Notes under the pieces: generated by a model
Seen by the model: the letters and a program-made list of their open reading frames with translations, nothing else
Databases searched by the model: none
Told to the model about the DNA's origin: nothing
Shown here: in pieces, positions 25,425 through 36,935 of the stretch
Layout: every line of letters begins with the position of its first letter
Position numbering within the stretch: position 1 is the stretch's first letter
Source of the DNA: Salvelinus alpinus
Taxonomy: Eukaryota; Chordata; Actinopteri; Salmoniformes; Salmonidae
DNA length: 64,000 nucleotides
Assembly (NCBI RefSeq): GCF_045679555.1
Contig: NC_092092.1
Span: forward strand, 6,474,653 to 6,538,652
Reading direction: 5' to 3'
Made by a program: the position numbers and the translations under genes

Positions 25425-25860
25425 GGGTCCCTGAGTCACCAGTTTGCCTGGGAGGGGGTCCCTGAGTCACCAGTTTGCCTGGGAGGGGGTCCCTGGGTCA
25501 CCAGTTTGTCTGGGAGGGGGTCCCTGGGTCACCAGTTTGTCTGGGAGGGGGTCCCTGGGTCACCAGTTTGTCTGGGAGGGGGTCCCTGAGTCACCAGTTT
25601 GTCTGGGAGGGGGTCCCTGAGTCACCAGTTTGTCTGGGAGGGGGTCCCTGAGTCACCAGTTTGTCTGGGAGGGGGTCCCTGGGTCACCTGGGAGGGGGTC
25701 CCTGGGTCACCAGTTTGTCTGGGAGGGGGTCCCTGGGTCAACAGTTTGCCTGGGAGGGGGTCCCTGGGTCACCAGTTTGTCTGGGAGGGGGTCCCTGGGT
25801 CACCAGTTTGTCTGGGAGGGGGTCCCTGGGTCACCAGTTTGTCTGGGAGGGGGTCCCTGG
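25425..25860. repeat. 31-bp minisatellite, about 14 copies
   Basis: Unit gtccctgggtcaccagtttg then tctgggagggg; one shortened copy near 25,680. Confidence 0.95.
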
Positions 25861-25889
25861 ACAGTAAAAGGTTGAAGACCACTGCACTA

Positions 25890-26360
25890 AAGTAATACTG
25901 GGGGAAAAAACAGCAAAGGAACACAAGCCTTCTGTTTGGGGCAAATCCAACACACCACTGAGTAACTGCATCCTTATTGTCCAGCATAGTGTTGGCTGCA
26001 TCATGGTATGGGTATGCTTGACATTGGCAAAGAAACAGGATGAGCCAAGCACAGGAAAATCCCAGAGGAAATCCTGCTTCAGTCTGCTTTATACCAGTCA
26101 CTGGGAGAGGATTTCGCCTTTCAGCAGGGCAATAACCTACAACACAAGGCCAAATCTACACTGGGGTTGCTTACCAAGAAGAAGGTGAATGTTCCTGAGT
26201 AACCAAGTTACAGGTAAGACTTAAACTGCGGTCTAGCCATGATCACCGATACCTTGACAGAACATAAAATGGGAAAATATTGCACGATGTAGGTGTGCAA
26301 AGCTCTGCCCAAAAAGACTCAACTGTAATAGCTGCCAAAAGGTGTTTCTAACATGTATTG
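25890..26360 (+). mobile_element. Tc1-like remnant (outer element), left part
   Basis: Transposase-derived words in broken frames, such as gttggctgcatcatggtatg and aaggccaaatctacactggg, recall another salmonid Tc1-like family. It stops at about 26,360 (catgtattga) and its tail resumes at 27511. Confidence 0.75.
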
Positions 26361-27510
26361 ATATCTCATTCCAAAATCATGGACTTTAATATGGAGTTGG
26401 TCCCCCCCTTTGCTGCTATAACAGCCTCCACTAGATGTTGGAACATTGGTTTCATTCAGCCACAAGAGCATTAGTGAGGATGGGCACTGATGTTGGGCGA
26501 TTAGGCCTGGCAGTTGGCATTCCAATTCATCCCAAAGGTGTTCGATGGGGTTGAGGTCAGGGCTCTGTGCAGGCCAGTCAAGTTCTTCCACACCTATCTC
26601 GACAAACCATTTCTGTATGGACCTCGCTTTGTGCACGGGGGAATTGTCATGCTGAAACAAGAAAGGGCCTTCCCCAAACAGTTGCCGCAAAGTTGAAAGC
26701 ACAGAATTGTCTAGAATGTCATTGTATGCTGTAGCATTTAGATTTCCCTTCACTGGCACTAAGGGGCCCGAACCATGAAAAACAACCCCAGACCATTATT
26801 CCTCCTCCACCAAACTTTACAGTTGGCACTATGCAGTCGGGTAGGTAGCGTTCTCCCGGGCATCCACCAAACTCAGGTTCATCCATCAGACTGCTAGATA
26901 ATGAAGCGTGATTCATCACTCCAGATTACGTGTTTCCACAGCTCCAGAGTCCAATGGCGGCTCTTTACACCACTCCAGCTGACGCTTGGCATTGCGCATG
27001 GTGATCTTAGGCTTGTCTGCAGCTGCTCGGCCATGGAAACCCATTTCATGAAGCTCCCGACGAACAGTTCTCGTGCTGACGTTGCTTCCAGAGGCAGTTT
27101 GGAACTCGGCAGTGAGTGTTGCAGCCGAGGATAGACGATTTTTGTACACTGCGCGCTTCAGCACTTGGCGGTCCCGTTCTGTGAGCTTGTGTGCCCTACC
27201 ACTTTGCGGCTGAGACGTTGTTGCTCCTAGACGTTTCCATTTCTCAATAACAGCACTTACAGTTGACCGGGGCAGCTCTAGCAGGGCAGAAATTTGATGA
27301 ACTGACTTGTTGGAAACGTGGCTTCCTATGATGGTGCTACGTTGAAAGTCATTGAACTCTTCAGTAAGGCCATTCTACTGCCAATGTTTGTCTATGGAGA
27401 TTGCTTGGCTGTGTGCTCGACTTTATACACCTCTCAGCAACGGATGTGGCTGAAATAGACAAATCCACTCATTTGAAGTGGTGTCCACATACTTTTGTAA
27501 ATATAGTGTA
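26361..27510 (-). mobile_element. Tc1-like transposon nested in the remnant, 3' end lost
   Basis: The 5' inverted repeat is present at the high-coordinate end (minus strand reads tacactatatttacaaaagt then atgtggacac). The matching 3' repeat, seen intact in the related copy at 59350, is missing at 26361. Confidence 0.88.
26372..27373 (-). pseudogene. Tc1-like transposase, inactivated
   Basis: Start codon at 27371-27373 (MALLKSS on minus). Recognisable pieces in several frames: TASGSNVSTRTVRRELHEMG (about 27,050), [15 protein letters not shown] (about 26,800), the catalytic DNSPVHKA (about 26,640) and [14 protein letters not shown] (about 26,550). Several frameshifts and a lost segment; non-functional. 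Same family as the fragment at 59021-59350. Confidence 0.9.
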
Positions 27511-27585
27511 TATTTTAGTTATATTTTTCATAACAAATTTTTATTTTTCTTCCATTTTGGCATTAGGGTATTTTGAGTAGATTTG
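27511..27585 (+). mobile_element. Tc1-like remnant (outer element), right tail
   Basis: The sequence ttttcataacaaatttttat then ccattttggcattagggtat resembles the 3' tail of the family at 25890-26360, placing the 26361-27510 element inside it. Confidence 0.6.
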
Positions 27586-28315
27586 TAGTGTGTGTACATG
27601 TGTAGAGGGGGTTGTAGTGTGTGTAGAGGGGGTTGTAGCGTGTGTAATAGCGTGTGTAGAGGGGGTTGTAGCGTGTGTAGAGGGGGTTGTAGCGTGTGTA
27701 GAGGTGGTTGTAGCGTGTGTAGAGGTGGTTGTAGCGTGTGTAGAGGTGGTTGTAGCGTGTGTAGAGGAGGGTTGTAGCGTGTGTAGAGGGGGTTGTAGCG
27801 TGTGTAGAGGGGGTTGTAGCGTGTGTAGAGGGGGTTGTAGCGTGTGTAGAGGGGTTTGTAGCGTGTGTAGAGGGGGTTGTAGCGTGTGTAGAGGAGGGTT
27901 GTAGCGTGTGTAGAGGAGGGTTGTAGCGTGTGTAGAGGGGGTTGTAGCGTGTGTAGAGGAGGGTTGTAGCGTGTGTAGAGGGGGTTGTAGCGTGTGTAGA
28001 GGGGGTTGTAGCGTGTGTAGAGGGGGTTGTAGCGTGTGTAGAGGAGGGTTGTAGCGTGTGTAGAGGGGGTTGTAGCGTGTGTAGAGGGGGTTGTAGCGTG
28101 TGTAGAGGGGGTTGTAGCGTGTGTAGAGGGGGTTGTAGCGTGTGTAGAGGGGGTTGTAGCGTGTGTAGAGGGGGTTGTAGCGTGTGTAGAGGGGGTTGTA
28201 GCGTGTGTAGAGGGGGTTGTAGCGTGTGTAGAGGGGGTTGTAGCGTGTGTAGAGGGGGTTGTAGCGTGTGTAGAGGGGGTTGTAGCGTGTGTAGAGGGGG
28301 TTGTAGTGTGTGTAG
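27586..28315. repeat. 21-bp minisatellite, about 34 copies
   Basis: Unit gtagcgtgtgtagagggggt plus t; variants gagggtt and ggtggtt grouped in blocks. It abuts the transposon tail, whose end (gtagatttgtagtgtgtgta) resembles the unit. Confidence 0.95.
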
Positions 28316-28375
28316 ATGAGTGCAGTCAGTGAAGTGTCAGGATGGATAGCACATGGAGCCTGGCACGCACGCTTG

Positions 28376-28424
<49 letters not shown>
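28376..28424. repeat. (CA)24 microsatellite
   Basis: Uninterrupted CA run. Confidence 0.97.
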
Positions 28425-28427
<3 letters not shown>

Positions 28428-28500
28428 CGTTTGCTCTCTTCCCTGCCTGACACACCAGGTGGATCCATTGGGGGTTTCCAACACTCACAACTCGCTCTTG

Positions 28501-28680
28501 TCAGAAAAAGAGACAAGAGAAGCGGGAGGGAGGGAGGTAGAGCAACAGAGAGATGGAAGGAGGGGGGAATAGAAGCGGGAGGAATTGAGACTGAGGGAGG
28601 GAGGGATAGAGAGAGATAGATGGATGGATAGAGAAAGAAGGATAGAGACAGAGTGATGATGGATAGAGACAGGAAAGGGA
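28501..28680. repeat. GA-rich low-complexity tract
   Basis: Imperfect gggagggaggtagagc and gatagatggatgg words. Confidence 0.8.
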
Positions 28681-28736
28681 AAAGTCAAGTGTATTTACAG
28701 AGCAGAATGTATCACACAGACACCTACCGTATGACC

Positions 28737-31022
28737 CATGATGTTTAGCATGTACTCACGAGGAGAGGAGGCAGGAAGCCATGATGTTTAACATGTACTC
28801 AGAGGAGAGGGGGCAAGAAGCCATGATGTTTAGCATGTACTCAGAGGAGAGAAGAGGAGGCAAGAAGCCATGATGTTTAGCATGTACTCACGAGGAGAGG
28901 AGGCAAGAAGCCATGATGTTTAGCATGTACTCACGAGGAGAGGAGGCAAGAAGCCATGATGTTTAGCATGTACTCACAAGGAGAGGAGGCAAGAAGCCAT
29001 GATGTTTAGCATGTACTCACGAGGAGAGGAGGCAAGAAGCTATGATGTTTAGCATGTACTCAGTGGAGAGGAGAGGAGGCAGGAAGCCATGATGTTTAGC
29101 ATGTACTCAGAGGAGAGGAGGGAAGAAGCCATGATGTTTAGCATGTACTCAGTGGAGAGGAGAGGAGGCAAGAAGCCATGATGTTTAGCATGTACTCAGA
29201 GGAGAGGAGGCAAGAAGCCATGATGTTTAGCATGTACTCACGAGGAGAGGGGGCAGGAAGCCATGATGTTTAGCATGTACTCAGAGGAGAGGAGGGGGCA
29301 AGAAGCCATGATGTTTAACATGTACTCAGGAGGAGAGGGCAAGAAGCCATGATGTTTAACATGTACTCAGGAGGAGAGGAGGCAGGAAGCCATGATGTTT
29401 AGCTTGTACTCACGAGGAGAGGGGGCAGGAAGCCATGTTTAGCATGTACACATAAGGAGAGGGGGCAGGAAGCCATGATGTTTAGCATTTACTCAGAGGA
29501 GGGGGGGCAAGAAGCCATGATGTTTAACATGTACTCAGTGGAGAGGAGAGGAGGCAGGAAGCCATGATGTTTAGCATGTACTCAGTGGAGAGGAGAGGAG
29601 GCAAGAAGCCATGATGTTTAGCATGTACTCAGTGGAAAGGATGCAGGAAGCCATGATGTTTAACATGTACTCAGGAGGAGAGGAGGCAGGAAGCCATGAT
29701 GTTTAACATGTACTCAGGAGGAGAGGAGGCAGGAAGCCATGATGTTTAACATGTACTCAGGAGGAGAGGAGGCAGGAAGCCATGATGTTTAACATGTACT
29801 CAGGAGGAGAGGAGGCAGGAAGCCATGATGTTTAACATGTACTCAGGAGGAGAGGAGGCAGGAAGCCATGATGTTTAACATGTACTCAGGAGGAGAGGAG
29901 GGGGCAAGAAGCCATGATGTTTAACATGTACTCAGGAGGAGAGGAGGCAGGAAGCCATGATGTTTAACATGTACTCAGGAGGAGAGGAGGCAGGAAGCCA
30001 TGATGTTTAACATGTACTCAGGAGGAGAGGAGGCAGGAAGCCATGATGTTTAACATGTACTCAGGAGGAGAGGAGGCAGGAAGCCATGATGTTTAACATG
30101 TACTCAGGAGGAGAGGAGGCAGGAAGCCATGATGTTTAGCTTGTACTCACGAGGAGAGGAGGCAGGAAGCCATGATGTTTAACATGTACTCAGGAGGAGA
30201 GGAGGCAGGAAGCCATGATGTTTAGCTTGTACTCACGAGGAGAGGAGGCAGGAAGCCATGATGTTTAACATGTACTCAGGAGGAGAGGAGGCAGGAAGCC
30301 ATGATGTTTAACATGTACTCAGGATGAGAGGAGGCAGGAAGCCATGATGTTTAACATGTACTCAGGAGGAGAGGGGGCAGGAAGCCATGATGTTTAACAT
30401 GTACTCAGGAGGAGAGGGGGCAAGAAGCCATGATGTTTAACATGTACTCAGGAGGAGAGGAGGCAGGAAGCCATGATGTTTAACATTTACTCAGGAGGAG
30501 AGGAGGCAAGAAGCCATGATGTTTAACATGTACTCAGGAGGAGAGGGGGCAGGAATCCATGATGTTTAGCATTTACTCAGAGGAGAGGAGGCAAGAAGCC
30601 ATGATGTTTAGCTTGTACTCACGAGGAGAGGAGGCAGGAAGCCATGATGTTTAACATGTACTCAGGAGGAGAGGAGGCAGGAAGCCATGATGTTTAACAT
30701 GTACTCAGGAGGAGAGGAGGCAGGAAGCCATGATGTTTAACATGTACTCAGGAGGAGAGGGGGCAGGAAGCCATGATGTTTAACATGTACTCACGAGGAG
30801 AGGGGGCAAGAAGCCATGATGTTTAACATGTACTCAGGAGGAGAGGAGGCAGGAAGCCATGATGTTTAACATTTACTCAGGAGGAGAGGAGGCAGGAAGC
30901 CATGATGTTTAACATGTACTCAGGAGGAGAGGGGGCAGGAAGCCATGATGTTTAGCATTTACTCAGAGGAGAGGAGGCAGGAAGCCATGATGTTTAGCTT
31001 GTACTCACGAGGAGAGGGGGCA
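28737..31022. repeat. 43-bp minisatellite, about 53 copies (2.3 kb)
   Basis: Unit gaagccatgatgtttaacat then gtactcaggaggagaggaggcag. Units in the first half have tttagcatg with cacgagg, later ones mostly tttaacatg with caggagg, showing directional spread of one variant. Confidence 0.96.
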
Positions 31023-31070
31023 GGGAGCACCTCTGTTGTTTTCTTCACAGTAAGCAGACTGAACTGCTCT

Positions 31071-31328
31071 GCCAGTGATATGAACCCCTGCTGTCAGCCC
31101 TGTCGTCAGTGATATGAACCCCTGCTGTCAGCCCTGTCGTCAGTGATATGAACCCCTGCTGTCAGCCCTGTCGTCAGTGATATGAACCCCTGCTGTCAGC
31201 CCTGTCGTCAGTGATATGAACCCCTGCTGTCAGCCCTGTCGTCAGTGATATGAACCCCTGCTGTCAGCCCTGTCGTCAGTGATATGAACCCCTGCTGTCA
31301 GCCCTGTCATCAGTGATATGAACCCCTG
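31071..31328. repeat. 34-bp minisatellite, about 7.5 copies
   Basis: Unit cagtgatatgaacccctgct then gtcagccctgtcgt; copies almost identical. Confidence 0.95.
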
Positions 31329-31331
31329 TAT

Positions 31332-31425
31332 GGGTCCCAAATGGCACCCTATTCCCTATATAGTGCACTACTTTAGACTAGAGCCCACAGTGTAGTATAT
31401 AAGGACTAAGGTTCCATTTGGGATC
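31332..31425. mobile_element. Palindromic MITE-like repeat
   Basis: Inverted ends gggtcccaaatgg and ccatttgggatcc; interior ctatatagtgcactacttta. It begins directly at the end of the 34-bp array. Confidence 0.8.
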
Positions 31426-31531
31426 CAGATTTTTCTCCTCTCCCATCCATCATGCTAATAACAGCGAGCTACTAACACACCAGTAAACCTACTTCATAAT
31501 TGACACAGAAGAGGCGGGTCACACTACATAA

Positions 31532-31818
31532 ATGAACAGGCTACTCTGGTTTCCGGGGGAGCAGGCTACTCGGGTTTCCGGGGGAGCAGGCTACTCGGGT
31601 TTCCGGGGGAGCAGGCTACTCGGGTTTCCGGGGGAGCAGGCTACTCGGGTTTCCGGGGGAGTAGGCTACTCGGGGTTCCGGGTGAGCAGGCTACTCCGGT
31701 TTCCGGGTGAGCAGGCTACTCTGGTTTCCGGGTGAGCAGGCTACTCGGGTTTCCGGGTGAGCAGGCTACTCGGGTTTCCGGGTGAGCAGGCTACTCGGGT
31801 TTCCGGGTGAGCAGGCTC
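31532..31818. repeat. 25-bp minisatellite, about 11 copies
   Basis: Unit gcaggctactcgggtttccg plus gggga, with a ggtga variant filling the second half. Confidence 0.95.
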
Positions 31819-31821
31819 CTC

Positions 31822-31985
31822 TCACCCGGAAAGGGAAAGGGTGATACCTAGTCATTTGTACAACTGAATGCATTCAAATGAAATGTGTCTTTCGCATTTA
31901 ACCCCTCTGAATTAGAGAGGTGCGGGAGGGGCGGCCCGGGTCTTCAGGGCCCGGGAAACAGTGGGTTAACTGCATGAACAGGCTA
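31822..31985 (+). mobile_element. Dispersed salmonid repeat fragment
   Basis: Contains gtcatttgtacaactgaatg, tttcgcatttaacccctctg and gaaacagtgggttaactgc; the last word is shared with the SINE at 39587. Probably part of a composite SINE or LINE tail. Confidence 0.6.
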
Positions 31986-31989
31986 CTTT

Positions 31990-33034
31990 GGTTCTGGATT
32001 CCATTGTGACGCCGCTAATCTGCATTTAGCACAGAGGAGAAAAAGAAAACCGAACGAGGGATGAGCGGAGCGCTGATTGAACTTAATTGAGGTGAGAAAA
32101 CAAGCTCTGAAAGGAGTCATTACCATCAGCGCCAAGATGAGAAACTAAACTATTTATTATCATTGGATTGGACAGACGCAGGTGTCATGATAAACTAATG
32201 GTGAACAGGTTGTATGTGCAGTTCACACAGGAAGCTGTTGAATATTTACCTGGGGGCCCTTATTGAAGAAAAGGGCTTCATTCAGTCATCTAACAGGGTC
32301 ATTTAATTGACTAATTTCAGGGTTAATATGACAATATTTAACAAGAGGCTGTTGAATTGCTCTGTGTAGAGGCTAGATTACATGGTTCCATTATGTTATC
32401 TCAGACTAAAAAAAGTGTAATTTGATGTTTATATAACATATGGTTTAATATTTACCTGAGAATATTTCCTAGACAACAATACAGCCCCTATGCCTTAGTA
32501 ATAATAATACAAATTAATGCCACTCTAAAATGTATATTTATCATAACTATGAAAAGTAGATGCCATTTTCTCGTATTGTAATGTTTCGCAAATTTGAGTT
32601 GTGTTTTCTAATGTTGTCATGTTGAATCCTGGTAAAGAAAACGCTGCTCTTGCCACCTGCAGGAGAGAGAGGGTAGCGTAAATATTCTGTGTCATGTGAC
32701 CATGAAGTTACATTTTCAGCCACACGGTGGCACTGTTGTACAGATAACATAACCCCCCAAAATATTGATCAGATTCTGAATACAAGTAACTACATTAAAA
32801 CATTTATTGAAACTCAAAGGGTATTAAAACAAGTGCATGAAAAGACTACTGGCCAAACACTGTTCTCTTAATTCTATCAGATAAATAAAATATTCCATAA
32901 AGTAAATCCAAGATGAAACTACACTGCCCCATTTTTAAAGTAGAATCCGACTTCACAATCACCACCTTAAAAATATGACAATGTTAAGATGACAGCGGAC
33001 CTACTGAAACCACAGAATATCATAGGTTAGCCCC
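31990..33034. other. Unique region, no gene seen
   Basis: About 1 kb of AT-rich non-repetitive sequence. Only short frames; no splice-bounded exon recognised. Confidence 0.5.
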
Positions 33035-34882
33035 TCAACCTCCTCCTCCTCTCAACCACCACCACCTCCTCCTCCTCTCAACCACCACCTCTCAACCAAC
33101 ACCTCATCCTCCTCCTCTCAACCACCTCCTCCTCCTCCTCTCAACCACCTCCTCCTCCTCCTCCTCTCAACCACCTCCTCCTCCTCCTCTCAACCACCTC
33201 CTCCTCAACCACCACCTCCTCCTCCTCTCAACCACCTCCTCCTCAACCACCTCCTCCTCAACCACCACCTCATCCTCCTCTCAACCACCACCTCCACCTC
33301 CTCCTCTCAACCACCACCACCACCTCCTCTCAACCACCACCACCACAACCACCTCCTCTCAACCACCACCACCACCTCCTCTTCTCAACCACCACCACCA
33401 CCTCCTCTTCTCAACCACCACCACCACCTCCTCTTCTCAACCACCACCATCTCCTCTTCTCAACCACCACCACCACATCCTCCTCCTCTCAACCACCATC
33501 TCCTCCTCTCAACCACCACCGCCTCCTCCTCCTCCTCCTCTCAACCACCGCCTCCTCCTCCTCCTCCTCCTCTCAACCACCGCCGCCTCCTCCTCCTCCT
33601 CTCAACCACCGCCGCCTCCTCCTCCTCCTCTCAACCACCGCCGCCTCCTCCTCCTCTCAACCACCGCCGCCTCCTCCTCCCTCTCAACCACCGCCGCCTC
33701 CTCCTCCTCCCTCTCAACCACCGCCGCCTCCTCCTCCTCCCTCTCAACCACCGCCGCCTCCTCCTCCTCCTCCCTCTCAACCACCGCCTCCTCCCTCTCA
33801 ACCAACGCCTCCTCCCTCTCAACCAACGCCTCCTCCCTCTCAACCAACGCCTCCTCCCTCTCAACCAACGCCTCCTCCCTCTCAACCAACGCCTCCTCCC
33901 TCTCAACCAACGCCTCCTCCCTCTCAACCAACGCCTCCTCCCTCTCAACCAACGCCTCCTCCCTCTCAACCAACGCCTCCTCCCTCTCAACCAACGCCTC
34001 CTCCCTCTCAACCAACGCCTCCTCCCTCTCAACCAACGCCTCCTCCCTCTCAACCAACGCCTCCTCCCTCTCAACCAACGCCTCCTCCCTCTCAACCAAC
34101 GCCTCCTCCCTCTCAACCAACGCCTCCTCCCTCTCAACCAACGCCTCCTCCCTCTCAACCAACGCCTCCTCCCTCTCAACCAACGCCTCCTCCCTCTCAA
34201 CCAACGCCTCCTCCCTCTCAACCAACGCCTCCTCCCTCTCAACCAACACCTCCTCCCTCTCAACCAACACCTCCTCCCTCTCAACCAACACCTCCTCCCT
34301 CTCAACCAACACCTCCTCCCTCTCAACCAACACCTCCTCCCTCTCAACCAACACCTCCTCCCTCTCAACCAACATCTCCTCCCCCTCAACCAACACCTCC
34401 TCCCTCTCAACCAACACCTCCTCCCTCTCAACCAACACCTCCTCCCTCTCAACCAACACCTCCTCCCTCTCAACCAACACCTCCTCCCTCTCAACCAACA
34501 CCTCCTCCCTCTCAACTAACACCTCCTCCCTCTCAACCAACACCTCCTCCCTCTCAACCAACACCTCCTCCCTCTCAACCAACACCTCCTCCCTCTCAAC
34601 CAACACCTCCTCCCTCTCAACCAACACCTCCTCCCTCTCAACCAACACCTCCTCCCTCTCAACCAACACCTCCTCCCTCTCAACCAACACCTCCTCCCTC
34701 TCAACCAACACCGCCTCCCTCTCAACAACCACCGCCTCCTCCTCTCAACAACCACCGCCTCCTCCTCCTCTCAACAACCACCGCCTCCTCCTCCTCTCAA
34801 CAACCACCGCCGCCTCCTCCTCCTCCTCCTCTCAACAACCACCGCCTCCTTCTCCTCCTCTCAACCACCGCCTCCTCCAACA
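33035..34882. repeat. Pyrimidine-rich CTC/CAACCA arrays with 21-bp core, about 1.85 kb
   Basis: The outer parts (33035-33785, 34721-34882) are irregular cctcctcctc and ctcaaccaccac words. The core 33786-34720 is a regular 21-bp unit, ctccctctcaaccaacgcct plus c, about 45 copies; the first half has acgcctc, the second half acacctc, with a sharp switch near 34,240. Minus-strand frames of 376 codons (VEREEAL repeats) are a by-product. Confidence 0.95.
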
Positions 34883-35097
34883 GGGACTAAGGTGAACAGG
34901 GACTAAGGTGAACAGGGACTAAGGTGAACAGGGACTAAGGTGAACAGGGACTAAGGTGAACAGGGACTAAGGTGAACAGGGATTAAGGTGAACAGGGACT
35001 ACGGTGAACAGGGACTAAGGTGAACAGGGACTAAGGTGAACAGGGACTAAGGTGAACAGGGACTAAGGTGAACAGGGACTAAGGTGAACAGGGACTG
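34880..35097. repeat. 16-bp minisatellite, about 14 copies
   Basis: Unit aacagggactaaggtg, nearly perfect. Confidence 0.96.
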
Positions 35098-35842
35098 AGT
35101 CTGGTGGCTAGTCAGTGAATCTGATAGATTATCTGTCCTGTAACTGCATAATGGGATGTGTCCCAGGTCGAGCCCTGTTGATCCTGGTCAAAAGTAAAGC
35201 ACTGCAAAGAGAATATGGATGCCATAATGGAGATTAAATCACTCCATACAAAAAACAACATGTACTCAGAGGGAGTTTCCACCTCTTTCTTTCTGTGTAA
35301 ATCCTACATTAGTTTGCACAGTCAAAAGGAAATAACGATGTACGACATTGGGATTGTCCTGGACTAGAGGACAAGGCAGTCAGGGATTTTTGGTTGCAAC
35401 GTTTATATTCCTTTGACGATTAAACAGCATTAGCATTGACAGAGGTCAATGGAGACGGATCGTGTTTGGATGGGTAAGCATTATCCTGGCTGAACGGCAT
35501 CAGAGTATGTCTCCACAAAGCGTCTCGCTGTTGAAAATTGATCCTAGGTGCTGAGTATAGAGACATCTTACTCCTACTCTTATGTTTAAAAATAAAAGCT
35601 ATGCATGAAGTCTCTTTAGTCACCAGTCGACAGATATTTAGTTCACCTCATGAGCTGTCCTAACCAGTTTAGAGCTGCCAGCAGGAGTCCTGATAATAGA
35701 AAAACGAGTTAGTGGTTTCTGCGACACATGCAATTTCTTTGGAGTTAAAAGAATGTTTAGATATTTCTACTACGCTCAACCCATAAGTAATCTATACCTA
35801 AAAAAAGGTTAGCAGTGTGGTTAAGGTTAGGTTTAAAAACCA
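35098..35842. other. Unique region, no gene seen
   Basis: Non-repetitive sequence without recognisable exon. Confidence 0.5.
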
Positions 35843-35983
35843 GAGGTGGCTGGTGAGAAGAGCTATAGGAATAAATGGAGCGGTATCAAACACAAACATA
35901 TGGAAACCACATTGGACTCTGTTCCATTCATCCCATTATACAATGAGCCAGTCCTCCTATAGCTCATCACACCAGCCTCCTCT
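35843..35983. mobile_element. Short palindromic MITE-like repeat
   Basis: Left arm gaggtggctggtgagaagag pairs with right arm catcacaccagcctcctct; the interior caaacacaaacatatgg is followed by accacattggactctg and a complement of the left interior (ccattcatcccattataca). Known abundant hairpin repeat in salmonids (from memory). Confidence 0.7.
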
Positions 35984-36438
35984 GATATGAAAAAAAAATG
36001 GTGATTTTAAGAAGAGAAATTGTAGAAATAGACAGTTTTATGAAAAAAGGTTTATGTTTGTCATGAGGCGAGAGTCGAGTGGAGACGAACGGATTCGGTT
36101 TAGTCTGTCGTCCTGATGAGCCCTTTCCAGGAAGATAGTTTACGCTTGTGGATAGAAACTTCAGTTAGAATTTGAAACTTTCCTGAAGTCGGGACTTGGT
36201 AGTGTTCAGAATCCGTGATAATTTTTTTTACAGAAATTTTACGGACATGAATGCCGTACATGTTCTGTGAAAATTATTACAATAAAATGTGCTTTAGTGT
36301 ACCTAATATCAGGCCTGGGTGACGGCGATCTAGCTACTTTCTGCTCCTTAATGCGGAAAATGGGAGTGAAGGACACTGTGCCCAGTGTTGTCGGCTTGCA
36401 GCACAAACTCTCCCCCTTGAAGAGTGTAGACCATCACG
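35984..36438. other. Unique region, no gene seen
   Basis: Non-repetitive; nothing recognised. Confidence 0.5.
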
Positions 36439-36935
36439 GTCAGTGGTGGGAAAAACTACTCTATTGTCATACTTGAGTAAAAGATGCCTTAAATCGAAAA
36501 ATGACTCAAGTGAAAGTCACCCAGTAAAATACTACTTGAGTAAAAGTACCTAGTTTTAAACGTACTTAAATATAGTGGTGAGAAAAGTACTCTATTGTCA
36601 TACTTGAGTAAAAGTTGAAAGTAAATGCTGTACACATCACACTCCTTATATTAAGCCAACCAAATGGCACATTTCTTATTTATTTATGGATAGGCAGGGT
36701 CACACTCCAACGCTCAGACATCATTTACAAAACCAATATTTGTGTTTAGTGAGTCCGTCAGAGCAGAGGCAGTAGGGATGACAACACGTTACGTCCTGCC
36801 TGAGCAATCAAAATGTAACGAGTACTTTTGGGAATCAGGGAAAATGGGAGTAAAACATAATGATGTGGAGTAAAAGTTGCAAAAAATATAAAATAGTAAA
36901 GTACAGATACCCCCCAAAAATGACTTAAGTAGTAG
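36439..36935 (+). mobile_element. Non-autonomous DNA element (hAT-like MITE), right end missing
   Basis: Begins cagtggtgggaaaaactact and contains tacttgagtaaaag repeats, gtaacgagtacttttggg and gtaaagtacagatacccccc. In full copies of this family (from memory) the right end mirrors the left start; here it stops at ttaagtagtagatggag, where the 35-bp array begins. Confidence 0.7.

Noticed and set aside
33602-34732. 376-codon minus-strand frame (VEREEAL heptads) that looks like a coiled coil
   Set aside because: A stop-free 21-bp repeat gives a heptad period by chance; overlapping frames are equally open.
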